Translations under genes and position numbers: made by a program
Part shown: positions 23,841 through 35,489 of the stretch, one piece after another
Layout: every line of letters starts with the position of its first letter
Numbering within the stretch: the first letter of the stretch is position 1
The notes under the pieces: model-generated
Told to the model about the DNA's origin: nothing
The model's input: only the letters and a program-made list of their open reading frames with translations
The model's database searches: none
Assembly (NCBI GenBank): GCA_022695795.1
Contig: MU404061.1
Coordinates: 310,001 to 374,000, forward strand
Origin: Biscogniauxia marginata
Lineage: Eukaryota; Ascomycota; Sordariomycetes; Xylariales; Xylariaceae
Length of the DNA stretch: 64,000 nt
Reading direction: 5' to 3'

Positions 23841-25418
23841 TCATCCATCGACCTCCCTAACCCGAAACTCAAACATGGCATTACTCTCCACCGCGCTCCC
23901 GTCCTCAAGCTTCGCCGCCGTCTCGGCCCCGGCCGCGGGGACCCTGTACTCGAATCGCCGCTGCCGCAGGCTCCCAGACGTGTCGTTGTCGTCGTTGTTG
24001 TTGTCGGGTGATACCGCGTACGGGAACGGCAGGTACTCGGGCAGGAGGCCGAGCTGGCGCAGCGCCGTCGCCTGGTCCCACGAGATGTGCTCGTGGTACA
24101 GCCGGTCGCCGCGCACGTTGACCACGGCCGTGAAGGGGATGCGCAGGGGCTTGTGGGTCGGGGGTACGCCGGGGAGGCTGTGGGGGCTTTGGTTAGGTAG
24201 GTGTTATAAGTAAAAAGAAGAAGAAGTGATGATTTGAGGTGTGGGTTTTTTTTTTTTGGGAGGGAAGAGGGGGAGAGGAGGAGGGAAGAGGGGGAAAAGA
24301 AAAACGCACAGCCAGTCCACAACCCGATCATGCGTAAGACAAAACACGAACTCGTCCACGACCCGATCCACGCCGACGGTGCGGCTCACAAGCTCGAGCC
24401 GCGTGTCGGCGGGGTTGCTGAAGATGAAGCGGTCCCGGTAGAAGGCCGTCAGCGCGGCGCGGCCCACGCCCCCCGCCAGCGTCGGCACGTGGTTCACGTA
24501 CGGCTCGTCGACCATGGTGGCCATGGTGCGCGCGACGGAGCGCCCGTCGCCGAACTCGTGGGACGTGTGCTCGTCCCAGACCGCCTCGAGGTCGAAGTAA
24601 GGGCCCCCGAGCACCGGCTTCAGGAACGAGAGCGTCCGCGTGTGGCTCACGGACGCCGCGCCGTGGGAGAAGTGCGGGGTGCGCGGGAGCACGAAGGATG
24701 GCGAGGGGGCGGCCGTGGGGTAGTGGTGGGTTTGCGTGGTGCTCGGGTTGGGGTTGGCTAGTGGTGGTGGTGGTGCGCCGGCGAGGTGGAGGAGCGCCGG
24801 TTTGGAGGAGAGGTCCCATTCCGGCGAGAAGGAGACCGAGGCCACGATGTTGGACGCGGCGTCGTATGCGGACTTGAGCCGCGGCGCGAAATCTGCGGGG
24901 AACTCCGCCGGGGATCCGTATACTAACCATCATTATCAGAGAGTAAAGAACCGAAATACCTAACAGATCCTCACAGCGATCGATCGGTTGATCGGATTGT
25001 ATGTCACAGAAAAGAAAAGAAAAAGGAGAAGCTACTAACCTATAAGGGCAAACTTATCCTTCACATCGCAAGAACCCAGCTCGACCAGCGCGTCGGCCGC
25101 CGCCCCGCTGCCCAACGCCGTCTCGACGTCCCATCCCGCCGCCGCCGCGTTGTCTTTCCCGAAGACCACCCGCACGACGGCGTACCCTTCCTCGGCCCAC
25201 TTCTTCTGCGGCGACGGGTCGAGGGTCTCCGGACGGCCGTCCCCCGCGGCTCTCCCGGCAACGTCGTCGTCGTCGTCGGTCCCCGGGGTGACGATGATGA
25301 GCCCGGGGCCGTGGCCGCGCCGGGTCAGCGGCGGCTGCAGGGAGGCGTTGGCCGTGAGGGGCACGAGCGGGGCCGAGGGTAGGGGCAAGGCCGGTTCCTC
25401 GTCCTCCTTGCTTGGCAT
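23841..25418 (-). CDS. dienelactone-hydrolase-like / SnoaL-like fusion protein
   Basis: Three exons: 25418-25040, 24922-24310, 24177-23841, 442 aa, introns GTTAGT...TAG and GTGCGT...CAG. Residues 1 to about 300 follow a carboxymethylenebutenolidase (DLH) alpha/beta fold: GPGLIIVTPG, KKWAEEGYAVVRVV, then DKFALIVYGSP where true DLHs have the G-x-C-x-G nucleophile elbow. The stretch EHTSHEFGDGRSVARTMATM leads into YVNHVPTLAGG. Residues about 300-440 are a SnoaL/NTF2-like barrel (RAALTAFYRDRFIFSNP, TAVVNVRGDRLYHEHISWDQAT). Fungal proteins of this double form exist, but the substrate is not known to me. The missing nucleophile suggests the first domain is not a working hydrolase. Confidence 0.82.
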
Positions 25419-26156
25419 GGCGGCTACCTAGGCAAGTCGCGGGCTTATATATACTAATTGATGCGATGGGAGGTATTGAATGGGTACCTTGGATAAAGAC
25501 TATTTGTGGGGTGGTATGTATGTACTTTGTATATAGACTTTTAGCTAAAAGGAAGATAGAAAGTAGGTACTTATGCAAGTTCATTGCTGCGGGGGTGGTT
25601 GAGTTTCGGGGTCCTCCGGCCAAGTAGATAAGTATGAGCTCCATGTAGTAATATATTGTTCAAACCAGTAATGTCCTAGTTCCAGCGTCCATGTCGATTA
25701 ATTGGAGAAATCTTCAAGTATTTAGTGAAATTCAATAACAATATCATGGCGGATATTTAGAGATCCTATAGTCTACATTTATTAAGTTTTGTTTTTTATG
25801 TATAGATAGGTACCTGGTAGGTATTTAACACCACTCTAGATTACCGTATCTTGTTTCTTAGCAGCAAATGATTTTGTCATCTACGATCTTGCTTAATAAA
25901 GTGCCATTAACTAGATATCAAGTTAGTACCCTGCATAGTAGTTAAATTAAAACTTCTTGGCCTTATAGCTAGACAAATTAAGTATACATTTTTAAGAGGG
26001 AAATATTTAAATTTCAAAGCTGCTTACGAGTAAACGCGATTCATTAATGTAAAAAGGTTTTATTAATAGTCTTTGTTACACCTTGAAACTAACGTTTCAA
26101 CATATAAATATTAATGATATAAATGAACAACGGGCCAGCAGTATAGATCAAGGGGA

Positions 26157-26339
26157 TGTTGAGATGAGACGAAGATGTGAGGATAGGATCTAGTGTATTA
26201 GTTCAAGGTGAGTCTGGATAGGAGGGCGAAGCCCTCCTATATGTATGTAGATAGATAGATACAGGTGACAAGGGTCGCATAGCCCCATATTTCAATAGGG
26301 GAGACTCTCCTTGAAGAGGAACTAGGTTCTCACTTGACA
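26157..26339 (+). mobile_element. candidate LTR remnant
   Basis: A 183-bp block begins TGTTGAG and ends TTGACA, so it has TG...CA ends, and contains a perfect 10-bp stem hairpin at 26218-26240. A coding-like but uncapped frame follows directly (26340-26606). No second LTR, target duplication or clear primer site was found, so this is a tentative call. Confidence 0.25.
26218..26240. repeat. perfect hairpin, 10-bp stem
   Basis: ATAGGAGGGC, loop GAA, then GCCCTCCTAT. It is the most stable small hairpin noticed in this AT-rich stretch. Confidence 0.8.
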
Positions 26340-27374
26340 TTGGGCCCGGTATTCTCTGACCTGAGTCAATTGGAGACCTCTACACAGGCTCTGAACGATT
26401 CTACTGCCTCATCTACCATAAGGACCCGACGTAACAAGCGCAAATACCAGAAGGCCTTTCCCAAAGATGGTGACCAGGCATCATTTATATGCAAAACGAG
26501 GCTTTTTAGAACCTACGGTAGCCAGTATAGACATCGCTCGATTATGTTTCTCTATTCTCATTACGTACACCATGTCAGAAGTGAGGCTTTTCGGTCCCGT
26601 TGCTAAGCACCAGGCTTAAAGGCTCACAGAGGTAAAGAAACGACTTAAACCAGGCAAAACGGACAAAAAAGGAGGCGTTCAGGAGTAGACGGGCCGCTTA
26701 CTGGTGCACCTTTAGTTCTAGACCTTCGCCCAACAATAACTTTGCTATATCATCATACACTGGCAAACATCGTGACACAGCAAGGAGCTGCTGGCCCTTG
26801 AGTCATATCTCATGCAGCCACACAATGGCTTGGAGGTGTGTATCACAAAGCCATTGACAAGTACAAAATTAATACTTAGCTGAACTTGTTTGCAGTGTGC
26901 TACATTCTACGATTAAGCCACTAGAATTCTTCCGACACCATTGCTGAGTCTAAAATAACCAATACCTTCCATAGAAATGCCAAAAGCTCTTCTGATTACC
27001 TATGATAACGTAGGTGGCAGCTTAGATACAGGGCGCAGTAATCGATCCTAAGCGACATGACGAGCATCCGAGTCATCAGCGGAGTATAATGACTATCAAG
27101 GACTTGTCAGACATGAATCTTACTGTATTATAGATCATGGAGAAGTATTAGGAGTTGTGGAATTGAAATTCGAACGCAGGATATCCACGTGCATTTCCAA
27201 GGAGGCTGGCTACTAGAGGACCACCAAGGTATGGTAACTACCTATGCACACATCACACACCTACGATATCTTTTAAAGCGGAAGATAGAAGAGTTGGGCA
27301 ATGCTAACCCGGTCCCGACACTTGTAGGCCATACCAACGTGTTCAGCTGAAGCCCATCCCTGCACTCTTAGTAT

Positions 27375-28882
27375 CTATTTTACTTCCACGTCTGGAACCT
27401 TTTTTATCTCTAGACCTTTCTCCACCTCGCCATCTCCTCCCAGGGATGGGTCTGTCGTAACCTTGCCTGGAGATCCATGCTCTATCGGTTCAAGATCTCG
27501 AACAACGAGCCATGTCGGATAAATAGAAAGCACTGTAAGTTATCCATGTGTAAGTAGGTAAGTTGGGAAAACAAGAGATAGAGTATCGGCGTGGCCTTAC
27601 CTAGTAGAATTGTGTTCACGGCCAGTGGGACACGTCCCCCTGTCCACTTTTGTGTGTTGAGACCGAAGCTAACAGCCTGCCCAAAACTTTCCTGTCCTCT
27701 GAGGATTCCCGAGAACCGGGTGAGCTCTGCAAGGTTTTCCGTCTTGCTTGAAACGAGATAGTACAGGAAGTTCTGGAGTGCTTGTCTCGAAAAGTCCCAC
27801 AACAACAGAACGAAAAAGCCTTCGACGAAACCCTTATCCTCCCAGTCGAAGGCGGGTGGGTTCGCTGTGTATTTCTCCTGCACGACCCATCCGTAAACCC
27901 AGGCTATGATATGCAAGACAATGACATACCAGAAGCCAACAAATATGCGTCGCTTCACCGTCAGACCTTTATAGTCAAGCAAGGTGCTCATCAACTGGGA
28001 AGACAGTAGCGTGCCAAAGTTGATAACAAAGCCAGTAAGAGCTCGAGCTCTAACGCCGAAGTAATACGACTGGAAGTTGCTGGCATACTGGTTGAAGTAG
28101 GCTGCCCAGAAGATAGGCAGCAAGAGCAATATGTCCTTCCTCTTGCTAGCTTCAAAAAGAGCCTTGAACTCAGCTTTGAAAGATTTTTCCACTCTTAATA
28201 TAACCTTGGATCCGTCCGCTCGTTGTACTTTCTCTGGTGGAGACAAGGCGAGAGCCAAAGGAGCAGCGACACACTGTAAGGCGATGAAGACAAGGTAGGT
28301 TTCGTAGCCAACCTTGCCTTTCGCTTTAGAGCTCGAGCTATTGTTCAAGCCGAGTACAATCGCGCCTCCAACGAGGGGCCCTCCAGTCCGAAACCATAAC
28401 CAGATATTCATATACCGCCCCCTTTTCTCCGGCTCGGGATACCCCAGTGCGATGGCACCTTCGGTCGCCCAGAACAGACCGGCACTGAACCCACAAGCGA
28501 CAGCGCCCACCAGGACGAACCATTCGTTTCCGAAACGGTTGTTGGCATAGAGGCCGGCGGAGTAAACTGGATAGCCAATGGCACCGAGGAACAACGTCCA
28601 GTTGAGGCCGATGCGGTTGGCTATCGGTGCTCCGAACAGACAGAGAAAGCCCATGATGGCAAATACAAGCGCATTTGCGGTGTTGACGAGATAGGGCTCC
28701 TGCGCACCGCCGGCCCCCAGTGCGTTCATGGCGTTCCAGAGTCCCGGGGCTATGAAGCCGACCCCGCCGATCACGAAGGCATTGAAGAGCGTAGTGTGAT
28801 ACCATGTACGTTTCCTCTTCAGTTCTCCCACCTGCTCGTCCGCATAGGGAGAGGGGGGGGTCGTCTCCGTCTGACTTGTCAT
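27375..28882 (-). CDS. UNC93-like major facilitator transporter
   Basis: Two exons: 28882-27601 and 27532-27375, 479 aa, intron GTAAGG...CAG of 68 nt. Reading through the intron would give a short, odd C-terminus; splicing instead restores a family-like end (SIYPTWLVVRDLEP, then an acidic tail), so the spliced form is preferred. The protein has about 11-12 hydrophobic segments, starting with FNAFVIGGVGFIAPGLWNAMNALG, the signature opening of fungal UNC93/DUF895 carriers, plus ATEGAIALGYPEPEKRGRYM in the first loop-rich half and a long cytoplasmic loop near residues 210-250. UNC93-like proteins are plasma or endomembrane carriers of mostly unknown substrate in fungi. The upstream region to 30.3 kb has no other gene. 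Confidence 0.92.
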
Positions 28883-30323
28883 ACTGCCTGCTGGTTACGT
28901 GCCGACAAGAACTCTTATTTGCTGTTGTGACGGGTGCCACTTGGATCGGCGAACTCGAATGGATATCATACTGTTAAACGACGGGAAATGGATTTCATTA
29001 TGTAGTGTTCTAGGGCTAGAATGTGTTCTACTGCTGGGCAGGTTGGGTGACGACCCACTCCGATGGCGACATATACGATCCCGGTCAGGCCAAGAACCCA
29101 AGCCCCGGGGACTGCCGTTGAGTTGGCCTCTCGATACCTTGTGATTGGTCTTTCTGCAAGTATTGATTCTCCGGTCGAGACACACACGGCATCGTCTTAT
29201 CGGGCCTTGCAGGGTGTATACGATCACGCAATGAGCAGAGTTTCTTTCTTTCTTTTTTCTTTCTTTCTCACCTTAACGCTCCTAACACGAAATTATATCC
29301 AACGGACGGGGGATATCCCCAAAAGCGACTTAGCAATGACTACTCAGGCCTTGGCAAGATAGATGCGAAGATAGATGATAATGCAGTAAATTTGACTCGT
29401 CACCGAATGCTGGTGGCCAGCCACAAACTGAATACAAACTACTAAGCTGACTTGAATGTATCGACTGTTTATGCCCGGACGAATATTTCCGTTAATTGTA
29501 GTACGGCTAACGAGGCCTTGGTTCAACGCGGCTTACACAACGCAGGATCTTGTGGCAGAGTGAACAGAAGCCACTGAAACTTATATTAGTTCATCCCGCT
29601 TCCGAGGCTTGAGAACTTGTTTATAAAATGCCAGATCACATTACAATGACTGGTAAGACGTTGTGCATAAGGCCGGCGCTTCACCGATGCCCTCAACTCT
29701 AGAAAGCAATTTCCAGTGTCCCGCTGCTTTTGTTCAACCAATTCATCCTCAGAATATCGCCGTGGTTATCAGCTGAAACCAAACAGATAGCCCCATATGG
29801 GATTACGTTGTTGCACAATATCAATTTGTGCTCTTGGGCTGTAGTTACAGTTCCACTAAAATCGGACGATCGAAGGCTTTTGAATCTCCTTTTCGGGTGT
29901 AAACCGATTAAATTTATATTAAGTATTGCAGTGATTTGAACGATAGATGAGCTCTGTATGCTCTTACTCCAATCTTCATTTGCATTCAATTATGGCAACT
30001 CAATAATACAGGTCAATATCTGATATCTATTTGTGTGGTAGACACCACAAGAGGCCAACATTTGTACTAGGCTCATGTAACATAGCTCCAGATAGCTTCC
30101 GCTGTGTTGGGAATGTATCCCGTGAAACGTTTCAAAGCAACCGATTCGTATGCTGTGAAATATAGGCAGTTGTTAAACAAGGCCAATGAGGCATGTTCCA
30201 TATGATAAGAAGGTTATGAGGCAATCTCGAATTTCAGGAAAACGAAGTGCCCTTAACTCTGAGGTAGTTCTGTTTCGACTGTCTCAGTAACCTCCAAAGT
30301 CGACAACTATTGCATTGCTTGTC
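28883..30323. other. intergenic, divergent 5' regions
   Basis: Contains the promoter of the UNC93-like gene and a CTTT-rich run at about 29245-29270. A minus-strand frame at 29699-29989 looks coding-like (see findings) but has no ATG or clear splice partners. Confidence 0.45.
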
Positions 30324-32454
30324 ATGGCGATGAATGATGTCCTCTTAAGCCCTTCGTTCTTACCCATAAGGCCAGCCCCTTTTAACAAACATACTAGTTC
30401 ACCGACAAGCATATCGGATCCCAGGGCAGTGAAAGACATCACTCAATGGCTTCAAGGAACCGAGGATCTCACCAAAAATGTAGGCTCCAACCAGAAACCC
30501 GCCTATGAGGGTCAGTATGGTAATTACTGGCTCTGTGAGACAAACGAGTACCGTATATGGCATGGCTCCAAGAGTCAAAGCATGCTTTGGGTAGAAGGCC
30601 CGCCTGAAATTGAGAAATTCGGGATCACTATATCTCTGGTCTCTCATATTCGACAAGCCGAGCAAGCTCCCGTCTTGATGTTCTCTTGCCGTGATTCCAT
30701 TACGACCCTCAAGGATCACAATTCAGTTGTAATTAAACGCTGGATCGCGCAACTACTTCCCCATAGTCATTTACTTGAGTTCATGCTTCGACCTCTTGCG
30801 AGGGTGCCGCTTGAGACGGTATCGGACAACATCCTCTGGGAAATATTCCTCGAGGCGCTCTCCTCGCTCGAGCGTGTCTACTTCGTTATAGACTTGCTCC
30901 ATGAAGTACCCGCCCTCTTATTGCACCACCTTGCTAATCGGTTGAAAAGCTTGGCGAAATTCCGGCCACGGGAAGTCAAGTTGCTGCTGATAGGCCAGTT
31001 GAAGGATCGGTTGAAAGGCTTTCTGGACGCGGTCGCCCCGTTCATGATCCGGATAGATCTGAAGAACAGAACCTTGGGTTCCTTAGAAGAACGGGCCTCC
31101 GCCACTGTTGAGAAGACTTATAAGCTATTTCGATCTGTTATTTGTGGAAAAGATCTCGATAGCTATAGCCCCAATCTAGGTGGTCAAGCCACCGGCTCCC
31201 TTGGACATGTCTCTCTGCTTGCGAAGCTATCGCATGGCGCTATCCGGCCCGGCTCTGACACGACTCGTCTCAATGGTATGGAGATAGCGCGGATGCAGCT
31301 CGTGAGATTCCTCCTTGAGAGAGGCCTTGAAGCCTCGAGTAATACCCGGCTTCCTATCCACCACTTGTTCGCGTATGTCAACTGGGGGGTGGCATGTTTG
31401 GAAGTGTTCTTTGAATACACGCATAATCCGGATTTCAACTTCAACAAACGCGATTCTTACGGCATGACGGTATTTCATTCCGCATGTGACATGGTTGTTA
31501 TGGATGTCACATATATACTGCCGGTCAACGCACATCTTAGGCCGGTTGAAATATGGTATCGTGCCACGGGGCTCTTCTTAAAGATGCTGGCTTACGGCGC
31601 GGACGGCCGTGCTACCGACGGAAGGGGACGTAACGCACTAGTAAGCCTACTTCAGGAATGCATTCGATGTAGCAAGGCTAATTATTCATTTATAGCATAT
31701 TCTTTTCGACAATAGAGATATGTGCGAGGATCATATCCTTGCATTCCTCAGCCAATCTTTTGCGAAGTCACTTGCCACAGCTAAGGATAGCTCAGGTGCG
31801 ACTCCGCTCCAATATTCGCTGCGAAGACTTAGGCCTAGATCGTGCGATATGCTCCTGAATTTCGGGGCTGACCTCCTGGAGAGAGATTTGGACGGATCTA
31901 CCGCAGTGCACCATCTAGCATCGCAGTGGCTCTGCCTCCAGCCCGAGCACCGGTCTGGGACAATCACGGAGAAGAAGGAGACCACTGATATGTATCTATC
32001 CAGGGTGTTAACTCTCTGGAGAAGGTTTATCTCCCTCGGAGGGTCCATCAATGCGCGGGACAGGAAAGGAAACCCACCCCTATTCTCTTATCTTGCGTCT
32101 AGCGGCCCTCGTCTGCCAAGTCAGTTTCGCCAAGGGAACGGCAAACGCATATGCTACCATCTGGAGTACTTTGACATCTTCTTCAAAGCCTACGGCGCAG
32201 ACTTAACGCTGCGAAACAACACTGGGCAGACCGCATTGCACATTGTCGCAGGACGAACAGGCCAGGAGGAAGTAGATCGACAGGAAGAGTACGACGTCGC
32301 GTTGTTCTCTTTCCTGCTGCACAGGGGCTTGGACCCTTTGGTTAAAGATATCGATGGCAAGACGAGCATAGACGTTGCAAAAAAGCTCGGTAAGAATGGG
32401 ATTATACGCCTAGTTGAGGGAGTGTGCAAAGAAGACGTGGAGTCAGTTGACTGA
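30324..32454 (+). CDS. degenerate NTPase (NACHT-like) ankyrin-repeat protein
   Basis: Two exons: 30324-31640 and 31696-32454, 691 aa. The 55-nt intron has a GTAAGC donor, a GCTAAT branch and a TAG acceptor, and joins two frames that would otherwise be separated by a stop. The N-terminal third keeps the layout of fungal NACHT proteins (DITQWLQGTEDL, YWLCETNEYRIWHGSKSQSMLWVEG), but the Walker A place reads GPPEIEKFGITIS, without GxxGxGKS/T, and the Walker B place reads VYFVIDLLHEV instead of hhhhDALDE. Ankyrin-type units follow from about residue 330 to the end (RDSYGMTVFHSACDM, DLDGSTAVHHLAS, NNTGQTALHIVAG, DIDGKTSIDVAKKLG). It is probably a scaffold or decoy relative of STAND proteins. Start: the first ATG in frame; upstream there is only TTG. 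Confidence 0.82.
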
Positions 32455-33030
32455 AAAGGGGAACAAGAACAAGTATTAGGGATCCAGAATGGAAGATGGA
32501 GCTTCCCGGCACCAAAAGTTTTCAGAGCGTATTTCATTAACCAATCCTGACATTAATAGTTTGCCATATTGTGATTTTATCGATTTAGTGGAGGAGTTGA
32601 TAGCTATAACCATAATATAAAAACTAGAATACTCGGCCCAACCCCGTCACCCCCCTCCCCCTTTTTTTCTTCAACATATGCCAAAGACTCAAAACCATAC
32701 CTTATAAATACCCCTTTAATTATAATATCTTCATTATATGATGCCAGGGTTTACGTTAACTAGGAAAAGAATTATCGTGGCGTGGGAGAGCATCTTATAT
32801 TAAGGGGGCCTAGAGTGACAACAGGGAAGCAATTATATTTCTTCTCGCTAAGAATCCGGTCGTGAAATATTTCCATTCATTTTCCTAGCCCAGCATGCGG
32901 ACTTTAGTATAATAATGATCGGGGAAAAGATCTGCATAGTCGAGCTCTCGCGTCTTGTCCTCAACATGCCAAATAAGTCCATCTAGGTATCGATTTTCAT
33001 TCTCACACACACACCTAACGCAGCCTCTCT
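32455..33030. other. intergenic, convergent 3' ends
   Basis: AT-rich spacer with a C/T run at about 32640-32670. No gene seen. Confidence 0.5.
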
Positions 33031-34053
33031 CTACTTAGCCCCCGGAACCCAATCCAGCCCCTTCTGCTCACTGACCAGCGTCAGCATCCTCCCCTCGTCG
33101 ACAGCAGCCTCCAGGTTCCTCAAGACGAGCAGCTCCATATCGCGCTGGGTCTCGACCGTGCTCGTGCCGAGGTGCGGCAGCAGGAAGGCGCGCGGGCTCC
33201 GCAGCAGCCCCGGGTGCACCTCGGGCTCGTTCTCGAAGACGTCGAGCCCGACGGCCGAGACGTGGCCCGACTCGAGCGCCGCGGCCAGGGCGGCCTCGTC
33301 GACGAGCGCGCCGCGCGCCGTGTTCACGACGACGACGCCGGCCTTGGCCCGCGCGAGCTCGGGCGCGCCGACGATGTGCCGCGTCTGCGCGTTGAGCGCC
33401 AGGTTCAGCGACAGGACGTCCGACCGCGCGAGCAGCTCGTCGAACGAGACGTAGCGCGCCCCGGCGGCGGCGGTCTCCTCGACCGCCGGGTCCAGGCGCC
33501 GGCGGTTGTGGTAGATGACGTCGAGGCCGAAGGGGCGGGCGCGGCGCGCCACGGCCCGCCCGATGCCGCCCATGCCGAGGATGCCGAGGGTCTTGCCGCG
33601 CGGGTCGTGCCCGATCCGGGCGTCGCCCTTCCACCGGCCCGCGCGCAGCGCCGCGATCGGCTCGTGCGCGTTGCGCAGGGCGCCGAGCATGAGGAAGATG
33701 GCCACGTCGGCGGTGGCGTCGTCGACGGCACCCGGGGTGGAGGAGACGGCGATGCGGCGCGCGCTGCAGGCCGCGACGTCGATGTTGTCGTAGCCCGCGC
33801 CGTTGTGGGCGATATACTTCCACGCGGCCGGCAGCGCCGCGACGAGCTCCCGGTCGAACGGCCCCGTGACCGAGGTCGAGTTATTGGAGCGGTAGCATCC
33901 CACGACCGACTCGTACGTGCCGTTCCTGCAGTTCTCGAGGAACTCGGCGCGCGTTCCCTGGCGAAACTCGAGGAGCTTGTACTTGCTACCCAGGGCCTTC
34001 CATTCTGCGTCCGCGTTGGCCAAGTCTCCGATGAGGAGGACTGTCGGAGACAT
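33031..34053 (-). CDS. D-isomer-specific 2-hydroxyacid dehydrogenase (glyoxylate/hydroxypyruvate reductase type)
   Basis: Single exon, 340 aa from the ATG at 34053; a GTG two codons earlier is less likely. The family layout is complete: an N-terminal catalytic lobe with KYIAHNGAGYDNIDVAAC, the NAD(P)-binding motif GILGMGGIGRAVARRA, Arg in VVNTARGALVDE, Glu in DVFENEPEV, and the catalytic His in LLPHLGTSTVETQ. The HNRRR motif after the second strand of the Rossmann fold suggests NADPH preference. Such enzymes reduce glyoxylate, hydroxypyruvate or related 2-ketoacids in the cytosol. The gene is very GC-rich, producing a false antisense frame over its whole length. Confidence 0.95.
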   Translation of the reverse strand: MSPTVLLIGDLANADAEWKALGSKYKLLEFRQGTRAEFLENCRNGTYESVVGCYRSNNSTSVTGPFDRELVAALPAAWKYIAHNGAGYDNIDVAACSARRIAVSSTPGAVDDATADVAIFLMLGALRNAHEPIAALRAGRWKGDARIGHDPRGKTLGILGMGGIGRAVARRARPFGLDVIYHNRRRLDPAVEETAAAGARYVSFDELLARSDVLSLNLALNAQTRHIVGAPELARAKAGVVVVNTARGALVDEAALAAALESGHVSAVGLDVFENEPEVHPGLLRSPRAFLLPHLGTSTVETQRDMELLVLRNLEAAVDEGRMLTLVSEQKGLDWVPGAK

Positions 34054-35489
34054 TGTCACGACTGATTTGAGTTAGTTGAGTGCCTAACGTGCTTTATTAG
34101 TGAAGATAATATATTGACGTTATCTCGCTCCCTTTTAATTATTTTGGGGGTTTACCTAGTAATTCTTCCCCCAATAAGGTCACGATATTTTCGCATCACC
34201 AATGATCATGAATGCGAAGTGATGAGCTGGTGGAATGGCCGATATTCGCTGTTTTGTCCGACACATACCGCCGAGCTCGCTGTGTTATAAGCCGGCCATC
34301 TCCATAAGGTAAAAGTAATAGCCGTCGTGCTGACTCGATGAATTCCTTTGCTTTCAGTTCAGACAGAATCCCTCACTCAGAAAGTGGGCCTCATCTCTAT
34401 TAGTTACAAATAGCTCGAGCAATACGATGGTGCAAAATCGGCGGAAATATACGAATATGTCCATTTGAAGCTGCCAGGATCGAACTGGAGAATAGGTTAG
34501 AATACTACGACAGCGTAGAGTGATGTCACTTCGCCAGTTTCCGGTTCGGAACAGAATCAACACAAGCATCGGACTCAACCAAAGAGCTTGCGATAACTCC
34601 ATACTGGTACTGTCGAAAGTGCATATTTAGGTAGTTATTACAATCCGAACACGTCTTGAGAAGGTTATGCAGTGGCCGGAGAAGAATGCTTGACTAATTA
34701 ACTCCGACTGACGAATCAGAAACCACAAACTTGAGTCGTAGGGTGCTGTATACCTAAATTAACTAAGGACGATAGCGTCAAAAAATAGGGGAAGGGTGAA
34801 TATCCTCCTTTTAGAAAAAGAAGACGGGTACTATTAGCAGTGTTTGGAGATGGTAAAACACAAGTCTTATCACTGACCGATCCCGAGATAGAGCCACTCG
34901 AGAACAAATTCAACAAGAGCACACACATTGCTTTACAAAGACAATAATTACTTTTGGTATCAACTAAACAACCCCTACAAAACCTATTTACTGAGGGGGA
35001 CGGAAAGCCAGTATGCAAATCAAATTAGCCCCTAAGGTTATCTCAGATAGCCGCGAGGCTGCCACCCTATCATTCGCGTATCACGTCGTAATACGCGATC
35101 CTTCATCATGATTAGAATGCCCCGCGGTATACAAAGTTGTGTATACCACTAGAGCCTACTCTGAATAGTTGTCTCAGCACAAGGAACGGATGAAAATGTC
35201 ATCCAGTGAAGCTCAAACAGAAGAGGTGCAATTGTGCATAGCATGCACATGGCAAGTTGAGCCGATTGAGTACTCACTGGGAAGACTAGGGACTAGTGGT
35301 CTTCACCGAGGTTGTCATGTTTCATCTGGGCACAGTACCCATTCCTAGATAGAGTCCTGTGATTCTCATCAAGTTGTTCGAAGTGGAAAAGATCGAACAT
35401 GATACAGCAAACATGAATTGCTGCAACGCATGGAGAGAACCCGAATGGCGTCGACGGCAAGTCCAATAGCTGCTAGATTGGCCTTTTAA
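34054..35489. other. intergenic
   Basis: Low-GC spacer. Two minus-strand open frames (34354-34602 and 34716-35018) have no domain or splice context. A tRNA-like T-arm near 34460-34480 does not fold into a tRNA. Nothing else seen. Confidence 0.45.

Larger units (their letters stand above)
25419..27374. other. AT-rich intergenic with possible transposon debris
   Basis: 25640-26130 is strongly AT-rich and featureless. 26157-26339 resembles a short LTR (separate entry). The following 26340-27100 holds broken open frames rich in Lys/Arg and Ser/Thr that could be retroelement debris. No intact gene is seen. Confidence 0.45.

Noticed and set aside
33172..34065. Long plus-strand open frame over the dehydrogenase gene
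   Set aside because: Produced by the GC-rich third positions of the sense gene; Arg/Gly/Asp-rich translation without motifs, while the minus strand encodes a complete enzyme.
34440..34530. tRNA-like T-arm on the minus strand
   Set aside because: A CCAG/CTGG stem with TTCGATC loop exists, but the acceptor and anticodon arms do not form and the central hairpin has a 4-nt loop.
34354..35018. Two minus-strand frames of 82 and 100 codons
   Set aside because: No domain, no conserved motif and no matching splice sites; kept as intergenic.
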